64,000 nucleotides of DNA. Origin: Firmicutes bacterium CAG:345 (GTDB taxonomy: Bacteria > Bacillota_I > Bacilli_A > RFN20 > CAG-288). Position numbers and translations under genes: made by a program. The stretch is from assembly GCA_000433315.1 (NCBI GenBank), contig FR893364.1, positions 1 to 64,000 on the forward strand. The letters run 5' to 3'. Every line of letters starts with the position of its first letter. Position 1 is the first letter of the stretch. The notes under the pieces were generated by a model. The model made no database searches. It had not been told where the DNA came from and saw only the letters and a program-made list of their open reading frames with translations. This document shows, in pieces, positions 52,585-60,737 of this stretch.

Positions 52585-54305
52585 TCGAAGTAAATGGATT
52601 GAAAATCAAAGCGAAGCTGTTCGAACTCCTTCCTCCGTATTTAACGACGAATGGAAAACGTGAATCATCTCCGAAAATCAACGCTTATGTTAAAACGAAA
52701 ATAGGAGTAGATACTATTATTTGCCAAGTAGATGGGGAATATAGCGTTGAGAAAGAAGATGAAGTCGATAGTCATTATCTAGACTTGAGTGTCAAAGGGT
52801 ATTTAGATAACGGGACCTTCATACAGGGACTTCGTGTTTTGCCAATCGTTTCCGCAAACATCGAGCTTCTAGAAGAGTGTGATTTAAGATGTATATATTC
52901 CGATAAGAACAATTTTGATCTTGAACTTGGACATGACATTTTTGATGAAAGCAAGATTATAAGTGTTTCACTCAACAAATTGATTCCGTCGCATATTGGT
53001 GTTTTTGGTAACACTGGAAGTGGAAAATCAAACACTATAGCGAAAATTCTCAGCTCTTATTCTGATGCACTATCAGCCTCCACAAAGCAGGCGGCAAAAT
53101 TCGTCGTAATCGATCTTAACAATGAATATGGCGGAAATGCTATTTGTAATAAAGAACGTAAGGTAATCTATAAGTTATCCACAAGGAAAGACTCCGAAAA
53201 GAAGATTCCTCTCAATCTCGATAGCCTTTCCGAAGATGATTTCGTTGTATTAATGAATGCATCTCAAAAGACACAAGTTCCAGTTGTCAAAACTGCCTAT
53301 AGAAGCATGAAAGAAGATCATGAGACAGGTTACTATTTAAACTATCTAAAAAATGTAATCAAAAATTCGAGAAGAGCCCTTTTAAACTCCATTCGACATC
53401 ATTTGGAAAATTATATCTATGGATTAGAACATTTAAAATGGCATTCCACGGCCCAGAAATATTATTTTGAAGTTGATGGACAAAAACACTATTGCGAGAA
53501 TGAGGATGGAGAAAAATATCTCGATGAACTCATTATAAAATTACCTGGCGATCCTCTTGATAGGTTTGTTTTCGAACTTTACTTCGCAATCGCAAAAGAA
53601 AATGAAAATGGTGTTAACATAGATTTCATCATGCCACTGGCTTCTAGGGCTCAAAAATTAGTTGATGATTTCAAGAAAATCTTTGATTTCTCCGGCAATT
53701 TCGAGAACCTCTTCGATAATAAAAGCAAAAATATAGCAATCATCCAACTAGCAAACGTTAACAAAGACATGAAAGAGATAATTCCATCAATTATTGCAAC
53801 GAACATATTTAAAAAATTGCAGGAAGTAAAAGAGGACAAAGATTCAATTTCGCAAATCGTATCAATTGTTGTAGATGAGGCTCACAACATTCTTTATGAA
53901 GGAGATTCTTCGAAACCAACGCACGCAACCATATTAGAATCTTTTGAAAAAGTAGTTAAAGAAGGAAGAAAATTTGGCGTTTTCTTGATGTTGGCTAGTC
54001 AAAGGCCGAGCGATATTTCACCAACAATTATTTCTCAGCTTCATAATTACTTTATTCATAAATTGGTTAATCCATCCGATATTTCAATTATCAGGAAAGC
54101 CGTTGCATATATGGATGACAAGGCTATGGATTTCGTTACAATACTGTCTCCTGGTGAATGCATCGTTTCTGGAACAGCATTTCAAATGCCTTTGTTTGTA
54201 TATGTTTCCCAATTGGAACCGATTAAACGTCCCAAATCGGAGAATGTTGTTTTGTTTGGCGAAGGCGGTTTGCTCCAGTGTGAAGATCTAGAAAATACTT
54301 TTTAA
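52560..54305 (+). CDS. HerA-type (DUF87) ATPase of the SIR2-HerA pair
   Basis: This hexameric DNA-translocase-like ATPase is the partner of SIR2 in antiphage complexes. An N-terminal beta-barrel (HAS-like, GTTVGRIIEVNGLKIKAKL) is followed by Walker A GNTGSGKS (150-157), Walker B IVVDEAHNI with Asp439/Glu440, and a sensor region LMLASQRPSDISPTIISQL. The length, 581 residues, fits the type. It is translationally coupled to the SIR2 gene (25-base overlap, GGGAGA upstream). DNA composition is nearer to the host than in the flanking R-M and recombinase genes. Confidence 0.88.
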   Translation: MGTTVGRIIEVNGLKIKAKLFELLPPYLTTNGKRESSPKINAYVKTKIGVDTIICQVDGEYSVEKEDEVDSHYLDLSVKGYLDNGTFIQGLRVLPIVSANIELLEECDLRCIYSDKNNFDLELGHDIFDESKIISVSLNKLIPSHIGVFGNTGSGKSNTIAKILSSYSDALSASTKQAAKFVVIDLNNEYGGNAICNKERKVIYKLSTRKDSEKKIPLNLDSLSEDDFVVLMNASQKTQVPVVKTAYRSMKEDHETGYYLNYLKNVIKNSRRALLNSIRHHLENYIYGLEHLKWHSTAQKYYFEVDGQKHYCENEDGEKYLDELIIKLPGDPLDRFVFELYFAIAKENENGVNIDFIMPLASRAQKLVDDFKKIFDFSGNFENLFDNKSKNIAIIQLANVNKDMKEIIPSIIATNIFKKLQEVKEDKDSISQIVSIVVDEAHNILYEGDSSKPTHATILESFEKVVKEGRKFGVFLMLASQRPSDISPTIISQLHNYFIHKLVNPSDISIIRKAVAYMDDKAMDFVTILSPGECIVSGTAFQMPLFVYVSQLEPIKRPKSENVVLFGEGGLLQCEDLENTF

Positions 54306-54364
54306 CCAACAATTCAATTGCATTATGGACATGAGTTCATATCAAATGAAAGGAGGCTTCGCCA

Positions 54365-54847
54365 ATGGTACAAAAACAATTGAACCCGCATGACATAGCA
54401 AGGCTTTTCGCCGAGGACGTCAAGAGGTACGTCGACATCGTCGGATCGACGGACGATTTATCGGCAACGAACGTCTACAACATATTGGGCGGATATGAGC
54501 AAGAAGACTCCTTCAAGGAATCGCTGAAGGTGATCGAGAAAGTGAACGAATTCAGGACGGAATTTGCAAGAGACAGGTATTTCCTTGTGACAATCGACAT
54601 CCACGAGAAGCTTTTCGAATTGGATAACGAAAGCCTAAAATCAATCAGGAAGCAAATCTGCGACCTAGCAAGCATTGAAGATTGGGATGAGAAATCGTTG
54701 GCCCGTTACGCCTTTTTGGTCATGAACCTTTCCATCATGAAGAACAGGGACTACTTGAAAGGCTTTGAGGGAGAGACGGAAAGGGAGAAGTACATCCATC
54801 TCATATTCGACAAATACTTGGAGGTGACGGCGAATGAAAAGCAGTGA
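54365..54847 (+). CDS. Unknown 160-residue protein preceding the recombinase
   Basis: I do not recognise this protein. AAGGAGG precedes the ATG, and the gene overlaps the recombinase by 14 bases, so it belongs with it. The product is acidic, soluble and mostly helical (FAEDVKRYVDIVG, KVIEKVNEFRTEFARDRYF, DEKSLARYAFLVMNLSIMK). G+C and codon use match the recombinase and not SIR2-HerA. A directionality factor or accessory integration protein is one idea from position only; a defence role is another. Confidence 0.75.
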   Translation: MVQKQLNPHDIARLFAEDVKRYVDIVGSTDDLSATNVYNILGGYEQEDSFKESLKVIEKVNEFRTEFARDRYFLVTIDIHEKLFELDNESLKSIRKQICDLASIEDWDEKSLARYAFLVMNLSIMKNRDYLKGFEGETEREKYIHLIFDKYLEVTANEKQ

Positions 54848-56399
54848 GGTAGGCAAGACCGCTGTCATCTATGCTAGATATTCCTCCGAAAGGCAGAACG
54901 AGCAGTCCATCGAGGGGCAAATAAGAATCATAAAGGCCTTTGCCGAAAGGGAAGGCTACAACATCATCGACTCCTACATAGACAAAGCCATCACAGGAAG
55001 GACAGATGACAGGCCATCGTTCCAAAAGATGATAGAAGCCAGCAAGAACCATACCTTCCAATACGTGCTCGTGTATAAGCTGGACAGGTTCTCAAGAAGC
55101 CGTTACGACTCGGCGATATACAAGAAGATCCTATCCGACAATGGCGTCAGGGTAATTTCGGCAACGGAAAACATCGGGGAGAACCCCGAAGGAATCATCC
55201 TTGAGGCCGTTTTGGAAGGTTACAGCGAATACTATTCCAAGGAACTCGCCCAGAAGATCATCAGAGGAAACTACGATTCCCGAAGCAAGGGGCTTTTCAC
55301 GGGCGGAAGGGTGATTTACGGCTATAGGATCGTCGACAGGAGATACGTCATCGAGGAAAACGAGGCGGAAATCGTCAAACGTATCTTCGATGAGGTCATC
55401 AACAAAAAGAAGCTTGTCGATATCGCAAAGGGACTGAACGATTCCGGCATCCCTTATGTTGGCGGAGACAAATGGGACGAGAAGAAGCTTTCGAGTATGC
55501 TCCGCAACGAGAAATATATCGGCATTGCGAGGTTCCATGACTCCGTGTTTGAAAACATGGTGTCAAGAATCATAGACGACTCCGTGTTCAAGGAAGCCGG
55601 CAAGGTTTTGGATAGGAACAAGCACAAATGCAAGGTCAAGAAGGATTACAAGTTCCTTCTCAGCGGGAAAATCTATTGTGGCGATTGCGAGACCTTGATG
55701 TACGGGCATTCAGGCACGTCAAGGGCAGGCAAGCTCTATCTCTATTACAAATGTAAGAATGCGGTCAACGCTCATTCCTGCAGTATGAGACCCGTCAAAA
55801 AGGGTTTCATAGAGGATTTCGTCGTCAATTACGCCATCGAGTATCTTCTCAGCCCTGAGAATATCACTAAGCTGGCAAACGACATGGTCAGCTACTACAA
55901 CCAGTTCATCGACGATGACGTTCAAATCAAAATCCTAGAGGATGCATTGAAAGAAACGGAGACGAGGCTGAACAACTCGCTCAAGGCAATCCAGATGGGG
56001 ATTATCAACAAATCGGTTGCCGATATGGTCTCTTCCTTGGAAAAAGACAAAGACACCATGGAGAACGACCTACTCAGGCTTAAGAGCAAGACAAAGGCCA
56101 AAATAAGCTTTGATCAATGCTACCAGTTCCTGCTTTCATTGGCATATCCTGACACGAAGCGTGAGGAAAACAAAGAGCTCATCATAAATAAACTAGTGAA
56201 GATGGTGATTGTGTACGAGAACAAGGTCGGCGTAGTCTTCTATCCGTGTGATACGCTAAATGTCAAGGCCAATAATAATGATGATTTTGGCGGAAACGGA
56301 TCAAATGACGATGGGCAAAACAGCGGAAATTCCTCATCTTTCGGCGGTTCGAATCCAATCACGTTCGGTCCACCAATTTGCTCTTGTGCTTACATATAA
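54834..56399 (+). CDS. Large serine recombinase (integrase)
   Basis: It carries out site-specific integration/excision. The resolvase domain has AVIYARYSSERQNEQSIEGQ (nucleophile Ser17), RPSFQKMI and the YKLDRFSRSRYDSA motif. The recombinase domain (about 160-270) contains GYRIVDRRYVIEENEAE. A zinc ribbon follows (CGDC, then CKN..HSC) and a coiled coil around 360-420. The last 45 residues are an unusual Asn/Gly/Ser-rich tail ending CSCAYI. Length 521 is normal for the class. It is the last gene of the island, as expected for an integrase at an element end. Confidence 0.94.
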   Translation: MKSSEVGKTAVIYARYSSERQNEQSIEGQIRIIKAFAEREGYNIIDSYIDKAITGRTDDRPSFQKMIEASKNHTFQYVLVYKLDRFSRSRYDSAIYKKILSDNGVRVISATENIGENPEGIILEAVLEGYSEYYSKELAQKIIRGNYDSRSKGLFTGGRVIYGYRIVDRRYVIEENEAEIVKRIFDEVINKKKLVDIAKGLNDSGIPYVGGDKWDEKKLSSMLRNEKYIGIARFHDSVFENMVSRIIDDSVFKEAGKVLDRNKHKCKVKKDYKFLLSGKIYCGDCETLMYGHSGTSRAGKLYLYYKCKNAVNAHSCSMRPVKKGFIEDFVVNYAIEYLLSPENITKLANDMVSYYNQFIDDDVQIKILEDALKETETRLNNSLKAIQMGIINKSVADMVSSLEKDKDTMENDLLRLKSKTKAKISFDQCYQFLLSLAYPDTKREENKELIINKLVKMVIVYENKVGVVFYPCDTLNVKANNNDDFGGNGSNDDGQNSGNSSSFGGSNPITFGPPICSCAYI

Positions 56400-56418
56400 T
56401 GGTATGTAAGCTTTTTTT
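56388..56418 (+). terminator. Terminator at the recombinase 3' end
   Basis: GCTTACATA and TATGTAAGC form perfect 9-bp arms around a six-base loop and are followed by TTTTTTT. The left arm includes the last codons, so it overlaps the coding sequence. Confidence 0.85.
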
Positions 56419-56484
56419 ATTCGAAAAATTAATTTATAGAAGTTGTAATATATTTATAAATTCTTTTTACTGGATTACTTTTAT

Positions 56485-56490
56485 TATAAT
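56485..56490 (+). promoter_or_regulatory. -10 box before the flavoprotein gene
   Basis: A perfect TATAAT with no clear -35; AAAAAGGAGA follows nine bases before the ATG at 56521. Confidence 0.35.
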
Positions 56491-56520
56491 TTTAATATAT
56501 TAAATAAAAAGGAGACTTAT

Positions 56521-57137
56521 ATGAAAGTTTTAATGATTAATGGTTCACCAAGAAACGAAGGAAATACCACAATTGCTTTAGAAGAAATGCGAAAAGTTTT
56601 TGAAAAAATAGCGTTGAAGTTGAAATTATTCAAATAGGACAAATGGCAATCCATGGTTGTATATCCTGTAATTATTGTTATAAAAATGGTAAATGTGCTT
56701 TTAATGATATTGTTAATCAGTTGAATGAAAAGTTTGAGAAATCTGATGGTTTAGTTGTTGCTTCTCCTGTGTACTATGCTTCAGCAAATGGAACTCTAAT
56801 TTCTTTATTAGATAGATTATTTTATTCATCCAATTTTGATAAAAGAGCAAAAGTTGGTGCTAGCGTTGCATGTGCCAAAAGAGGTGGCTGCTCATCAACT
56901 TTTGATGAATTAAATAAATATTTTACTATATCAGGTATGCCACTTGCTTCTAGCTGTTATTGGAATAGTATTCATGGTAGAAAAGTAGGGGAAGCTATAG
57001 ATGATTTAGAAGGTCTTCAAACTATGCGCGAATTAGCAAGTAATATGATTTTTTTGATGAAGTCAATAGCTCTTGGCAAAGAAACATATGGATTACCTGA
57101 GAAAGAGAAAAAAATAATGACTAATTTCATAAAATAA
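56521..57137 (+). pseudogene. Frameshifted NADPH-dependent FMN reductase/flavodoxin-fold protein
   Basis: The gene begins MKVLMINGSPRNEGNTTIA, a flavodoxin-fold FMN-binding loop, with AAGGAGA in front. The frame runs into a stop at about 56637. The remaining protein continues in another frame from QIGQMAIHGCISCNYCYKNG (iron-sulfur-flavoprotein-like Cys motif) through GLVVASPVYYASANGTLISLLDR. Adding one A to the six-A run at 56603-56608 restores a continuous reading frame (EKNSVEVEIIQIG). It is either a young pseudogene, a phase-variable or slippage-dependent gene, or an assembly error. The downstream half alone lacks the FMN loop. Confidence 0.75.
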
Positions 57138-57200
57138 AAACTGCTTATATTTGAAATTATTATTTTAATAGAATAATAAATTTCAAAAAGCAGTTTTTTT
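57136..57200. terminator. Bidirectional terminator between flavoprotein and beta-helix genes
   Basis: AAAAACTGCTT (57136-57146) pairs with AAGCAGTTTTT (57188-57198), and the inside TTTGAAATTATTATT/AATAATAAATTTCAAA extends the stem. T-runs occur on both strands, so it serves both convergent genes. Confidence 0.88.
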
Positions 57201-58935
57201 ATTTAATTTCAACTAATGCATTAGTGCCATAAATTGATTTATCGATGGTAGAAAGATAATCTTTGATAAATGTTGTGCCATTGATTTCTTGGCCTGTTGT
57301 TATGAAATTAATATTTTTTGTATAATCATTTTTATAATATTTAGAATAGTTTTTATTTAAAACTTGATCTTTTATCTTAATATCAATTAAATCGATATTT
57401 GAAATATAATGAGTTGAATTATTGTATTCAGGACGAGTATCTATAGTGCCCATTATAGAAATAGTTGGAGAATTATTAACTTTTTTTAGGTATATATTAT
57501 TTACTTCGACACTATTTATTGAACCAAGGGAAGTTGTCCCGTGTCCATTTGACCAAGTTGAAGAAAATTCAGTAGAAAAATCAATCAAATAGTTTTTTCC
57601 ATTTCCTTGTCCCATTGAAGCATCTTCTATTAAAATATTTTTAAATTTTATATTTTTTATTTCAGCGTTATTTCCATTATGAATTGATATTGGTGCATTG
57701 TGATAGGCATGAATAATAATTATGTCCTCAAAACTGATATCTTCCATTCTTTTTCCATAAGTTTCATAGCCAATTTCTAAGCATTGTGCTAAATCAGTCC
57801 AAACTATTATTTTTTTAAAATGAACATTATAAGTTGAGCCTTCACTTCCATTATCCCAACGTGGGTAATTTTTTACAACTAAAGAATCATCCCATGTTCT
57901 AACGAATGAATTAGTACAAATAACGTTTTTTGAACTTTGAATTGATATGCCATCACCATTGCTTCTAGAAGATATGATCTTTATATTATCAATTTCAATA
58001 TTGTCGCAAAAATATATGTTATAACACCATCCTGCTGGATCTAAGTTAGTTATGCCTTTAAATTTCATATTTTGGCAGTAAGAGAAATCAAATGGAACGA
58101 GTTTTTTTCCTGTATCAACATTTCTTTCAAACATTGAATTGTCGATAATACCTGATCCAACTATTTGAACATTATTTAATTGATATCCAGTAAATCCTGC
58201 TTGAACTATAGCTCCTACATCAATAAATACAATTTGATTGGATTGCAAATGTATAAAATTATCATTTGATATATATTTGGAATTAGAAGAATTATGTATT
58301 CCACTAGGAAAATAAATTAAATTATCTTTATTTTTATATTCTTCATATTCGTGATATGAATTGACAAAAAGATGAAGAGTTTTATGATTAATAAATTCAA
58401 TAGTATATTGACCTTTTGAACTGATTTCAAATTTTACAGTTCTTCTATTTTCATCTATAGAATAAGGGATTTCAGCATCAGTTGGGTTAATGGTTAAACG
58501 GCTGTTGATACGAAAATTACATTGAATAATAAATTCAATTTTTCCTTCTATTTCCAGAGAAACAGCTCCATTATTTACTCGAGAAGATGCTTCTTTTGTC
58601 CATGAGTGACTAATATTAGTTTTTACATTTACTATTGGTATATTTTCACCAAGAGCATAAAGGCGCATATTTGGATAAATGTATTCTTCATCGATATTTT
58701 TTGAAAAGACTAATTTGTTAATTTTTTTATCATCTTCAACAGCAGTATTTTTAAAATAATCATCTTCAAGAATATAAAATCCGTTATCATCTTTTTCATA
58801 GTTATTTTCAGTTGGAGAATAAGATGAACTATTTATATTAGAACTTGAAGAAGTTGTTATTGATGAAACTATATTTGAATTGCAACTTGTTAAAATAATA
58901 ACAAAAATAGATAGAATTATTTTTTTTATATTCAT
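57199..58935 (-). CDS. Right-handed beta-helix glycosidase lipoprotein (GH28/GH49 type)
   Basis: This is a surface polysaccharide hydrolase. The lipobox LTSC (Cys18) is followed by a short Ser-rich linker. The N-terminal beta-sandwich leads into a parallel beta-helix with YFPSGIHN, GSGIIDNSMFER, RSNGDGISIQSSKNV, RTWDDSLVVKNY (paired catalytic Asp residues) and VWTDLAQCLEIGYETYG. GH28 polygalacturonases have GDD here; the WDD and LEIGxE patterns are more like GH49 dextranase/isopullulanase-type enzymes, which also fit the alpha-glucoside genes upstream. The exact family needs a profile search. Length 578. Confidence 0.75.
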   Translation of the reverse strand: MNIKKIILSIFVIILTSCNSNIVSSITTSSSSNINSSSYSPTENNYEKDDNGFYILEDDYFKNTAVEDDKKINKLVFSKNIDEEYIYPNMRLYALGENIPIVNVKTNISHSWTKEASSRVNNGAVSLEIEGKIEFIIQCNFRINSRLTINPTDAEIPYSIDENRRTVKFEISSKGQYTIEFINHKTLHLFVNSYHEYEEYKNKDNLIYFPSGIHNSSNSKYISNDNFIHLQSNQIVFIDVGAIVQAGFTGYQLNNVQIVGSGIIDNSMFERNVDTGKKLVPFDFSYCQNMKFKGITNLDPAGWCYNIYFCDNIEIDNIKIISSRSNGDGISIQSSKNVICTNSFVRTWDDSLVVKNYPRWDNGSEGSTYNVHFKKIIVWTDLAQCLEIGYETYGKRMEDISFEDIIIIHAYHNAPISIHNGNNAEIKNIKFKNILIEDASMGQGNGKNYLIDFSTEFSSTWSNGHGTTSLGSINSVEVNNIYLKKVNNSPTISIMGTIDTRPEYNNSTHYISNIDLIDIKIKDQVLNKNYSKYYKNDYTKNINFITTGQEINGTTFIKDYLSTIDKSIYGTNALVEIK

Positions 58936-60737
58936 TTAACTATTGTCCCTTCAGTTTTGATGTCAAATAGACAAGCGTTTGTTAAATCCATAGATATTTT
59001 TAAATTCGTTCCAGGGGCAAAGCTAGAATAGGTGTCACTGCTAGAAATATAGGTACCTTCAATGCCATTTATATTCATATAGATCAATGCTTCATCACCT
59101 AGTTGTTCAGTAATTTTAACGATAGCAGAGATGTTTTGTTCTTTATAATTTATGTTTTCACTAGGTACAATAGCTTTAGGACGAATACCTAGTGTGACAT
59201 ATTGATTATAATAGGTGCATGGGATTTTATCGCCGATATTTTGTGGAAGGTATAATTTAATTTTGTCATTAAATTCTACAAAGTATCTATTGTCTTCTTT
59301 TGTTAATTTTACTTTGAAGAAATTCATTTGAGGTGTTCCGATAAATCCAGCGACAAATTTATTAATTGGATGGAGGAATAATTCTTTTGGAGAAGCGACT
59401 TGTTGAATTATACCTTCTTTTAAAACAACAATTTTTGTTCCCATTGTCATAGCTTCTATTTGATCATGAGTAACATAGGTAAAAATAGTTTGTAAATCAT
59501 TATGTAGTGTGGATATTTCTGTTCTCATCTGTGCTCTCATTTTAGCATCAAGATTTGATAAAGGTTCATCTAGTAAGAAAGCGGAAGGATTTCTAACCAT
59601 CGATCTCCCTAATGCAACTCTTTGTCTTTGACCTCCAGATAGATTAGCTGGTTTTCTATCTAGATATTCATATAAATTGATTTTTTTTGCGATTTCTTCA
59701 ACAATTTCATTGATTTCTTTTTTTCTTTCTTTTCTATATTTTAAGCTGAAAAATTTAGAAAATGGAATTTTCTTACTGATATTTAAAGGAAAAGCAATAT
59801 TTTGTCGCACTGTTAAATTTGGATAAAGAGCATAGTTTTGAAAAACCATAGCAATATTTCTATTCATAGGAATTACGTCATTCATCAATTTATCGTTGAT
59901 ATATAATTCTCCATCAGTAATTTCTTCTAGACCGGCAATCATTCTTAAAACTGTGGATTTTCCACATCCAGAAGGACCGACAAAAACAACAAATTCTTTA
60001 TCATATATATCAAGCGAAAAATCTTTAACAGCTTCTACACCATTTGAATATACTTTCTTTATATGTTTCAAAACAATTTTAGGTTTGTTATCTTCATTGA
60101 GATTATTGACAATTTCTATTATTTCTTCAAAATTTTTTATTGGATATGTTGTTTTACTATATTCGCTTGCTTCTAGAAGTCCGATAGTTTTGAATCCTCC
60201 TCTTGTTCCAGATTCAATACCAGCTATTGCATCTTCTACCACTAATGCTTCGCTAGGTTTTAAGCCAAGTATTTCACTGGCTTTAAGAAAAACTTCAGGA
60301 TGCGGTTTGGAATGATTTATCATATTTCCATCGACGATTACATCGAATAAAGAAGTTAAGCCAACTTTGTTTAAAATTAATTTGGTATTTTTACTCGAAG
60401 AACCAATTGCTAGTTTTAAGCCTTTTTTCTTTAATTCATGAAGGGTTGAAATAACGTTTCTTGAAACCGATTCAATATTTAACTGTTCTAATAAATTAAT
60501 ATAAATCTCATTTTTTTGATTTGCTAAATTTATTTTTTCAGAATCTGTATATTCTTTATTACTACGTTCGAGGACAATATTTAAAGAATCCATTCTGGAA
60601 ACACCTCTAAGGCGATTGTTGATTTTTTCATCAAAATAGATGCCTTCTTGATCAGCGATTTGTTTCCAAGCTAAATAATGAAATTTGTCGGTGGATAAGA
60701 TAACACCATCAAGATCGAATATAATGCCTTTTATCAT
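58932..60737 (-). CDS. Fusion of beta-phosphoglucomutase and MsmX/UgpC-type ABC ATPase
   Basis: Residues 1-215 are a complete HAD-type beta-phosphoglucomutase: nucleophile Asp8/Asp10 in FDLDGVILST, FHYLAW, RLRGVSRMDSL, GSSSKNT, and HSKPHPEVFL. From about residue 220 a sugar-importer ATPase starts (IVLKHIKKVYSNGVEAVKDF), with Walker A GPSGCGKST (about 250-258), LSGGQRQRVALGRS, LLDEPLSNLDAKMR, THDQ and a TOBE region with LGIRPKA. The frame is continuous over 601 residues. The first part converts beta-glucose 1-phosphate, the product of GH65 phosphorylases, to glucose 6-phosphate. The second energises sugar uptake. The gene overlaps neighbours by four bases on both sides. Confidence 0.92.
   Translation of the reverse strand: MIKGIIFDLDGVILSTDKFHYLAWKQIADQEGIYFDEKINNRLRGVSRMDSLNIVLERSNKEYTDSEKINLANQKNEIYINLLEQLNIESVSRNVISTLHELKKKGLKLAIGSSSKNTKLILNKVGLTSLFDVIVDGNMINHSKPHPEVFLKASEILGLKPSEALVVEDAIAGIESGTRGGFKTIGLLEASEYSKTTYPIKNFEEIIEIVNNLNEDNKPKIVLKHIKKVYSNGVEAVKDFSLDIYDKEFVVFVGPSGCGKSTVLRMIAGLEEITDGELYINDKLMNDVIPMNRNIAMVFQNYALYPNLTVRQNIAFPLNISKKIPFSKFFSLKYRKERKKEINEIVEEIAKKINLYEYLDRKPANLSGGQRQRVALGRSMVRNPSAFLLDEPLSNLDAKMRAQMRTEISTLHNDLQTIFTYVTHDQIEAMTMGTKIVVLKEGIIQQVASPKELFLHPINKFVAGFIGTPQMNFFKVKLTKEDNRYFVEFNDKIKLYLPQNIGDKIPCTYYNQYVTLGIRPKAIVPSENINYKEQNISAIVKITEQLGDEALIYMNINGIEGTYISSSDTYSSFAPGTNLKISMDLTNACLFDIKTEGTIVK

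Larger units (their letters stand above)
48600..56420 (+). mobile_element. Accessory island with serine recombinase, DpnII system and SIR2-HerA
   Basis: From about 48.85 kb the sequence becomes visibly richer in G+C than the host genes on both sides, and codons change. It ends with the recombinase and its terminator at 56418. Contents are a restriction-modification cassette, a defence pair, an unknown gene and a large serine recombinase in last position, consistent with an integrated defence element. Clear att repeats were not found, so the ends are approximate. The SIR2-HerA part is more AT-rich than its neighbours, suggesting nested acquisition. Confidence 0.6.

Noticed and set aside
56350..56377. 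A partial tRNA gene at the recombinase end
   Set aside because: T-loop and CCA-like words are present but the T-stem has only two or three pairs and spacing to the acceptor is wrong; kept only as an att-site idea.
59896..60315. Plus-strand ORF of 139 codons
   Set aside because: It is antisense to the well-supported beta-PGM/ATPase fusion and shows no start signal or family motif.
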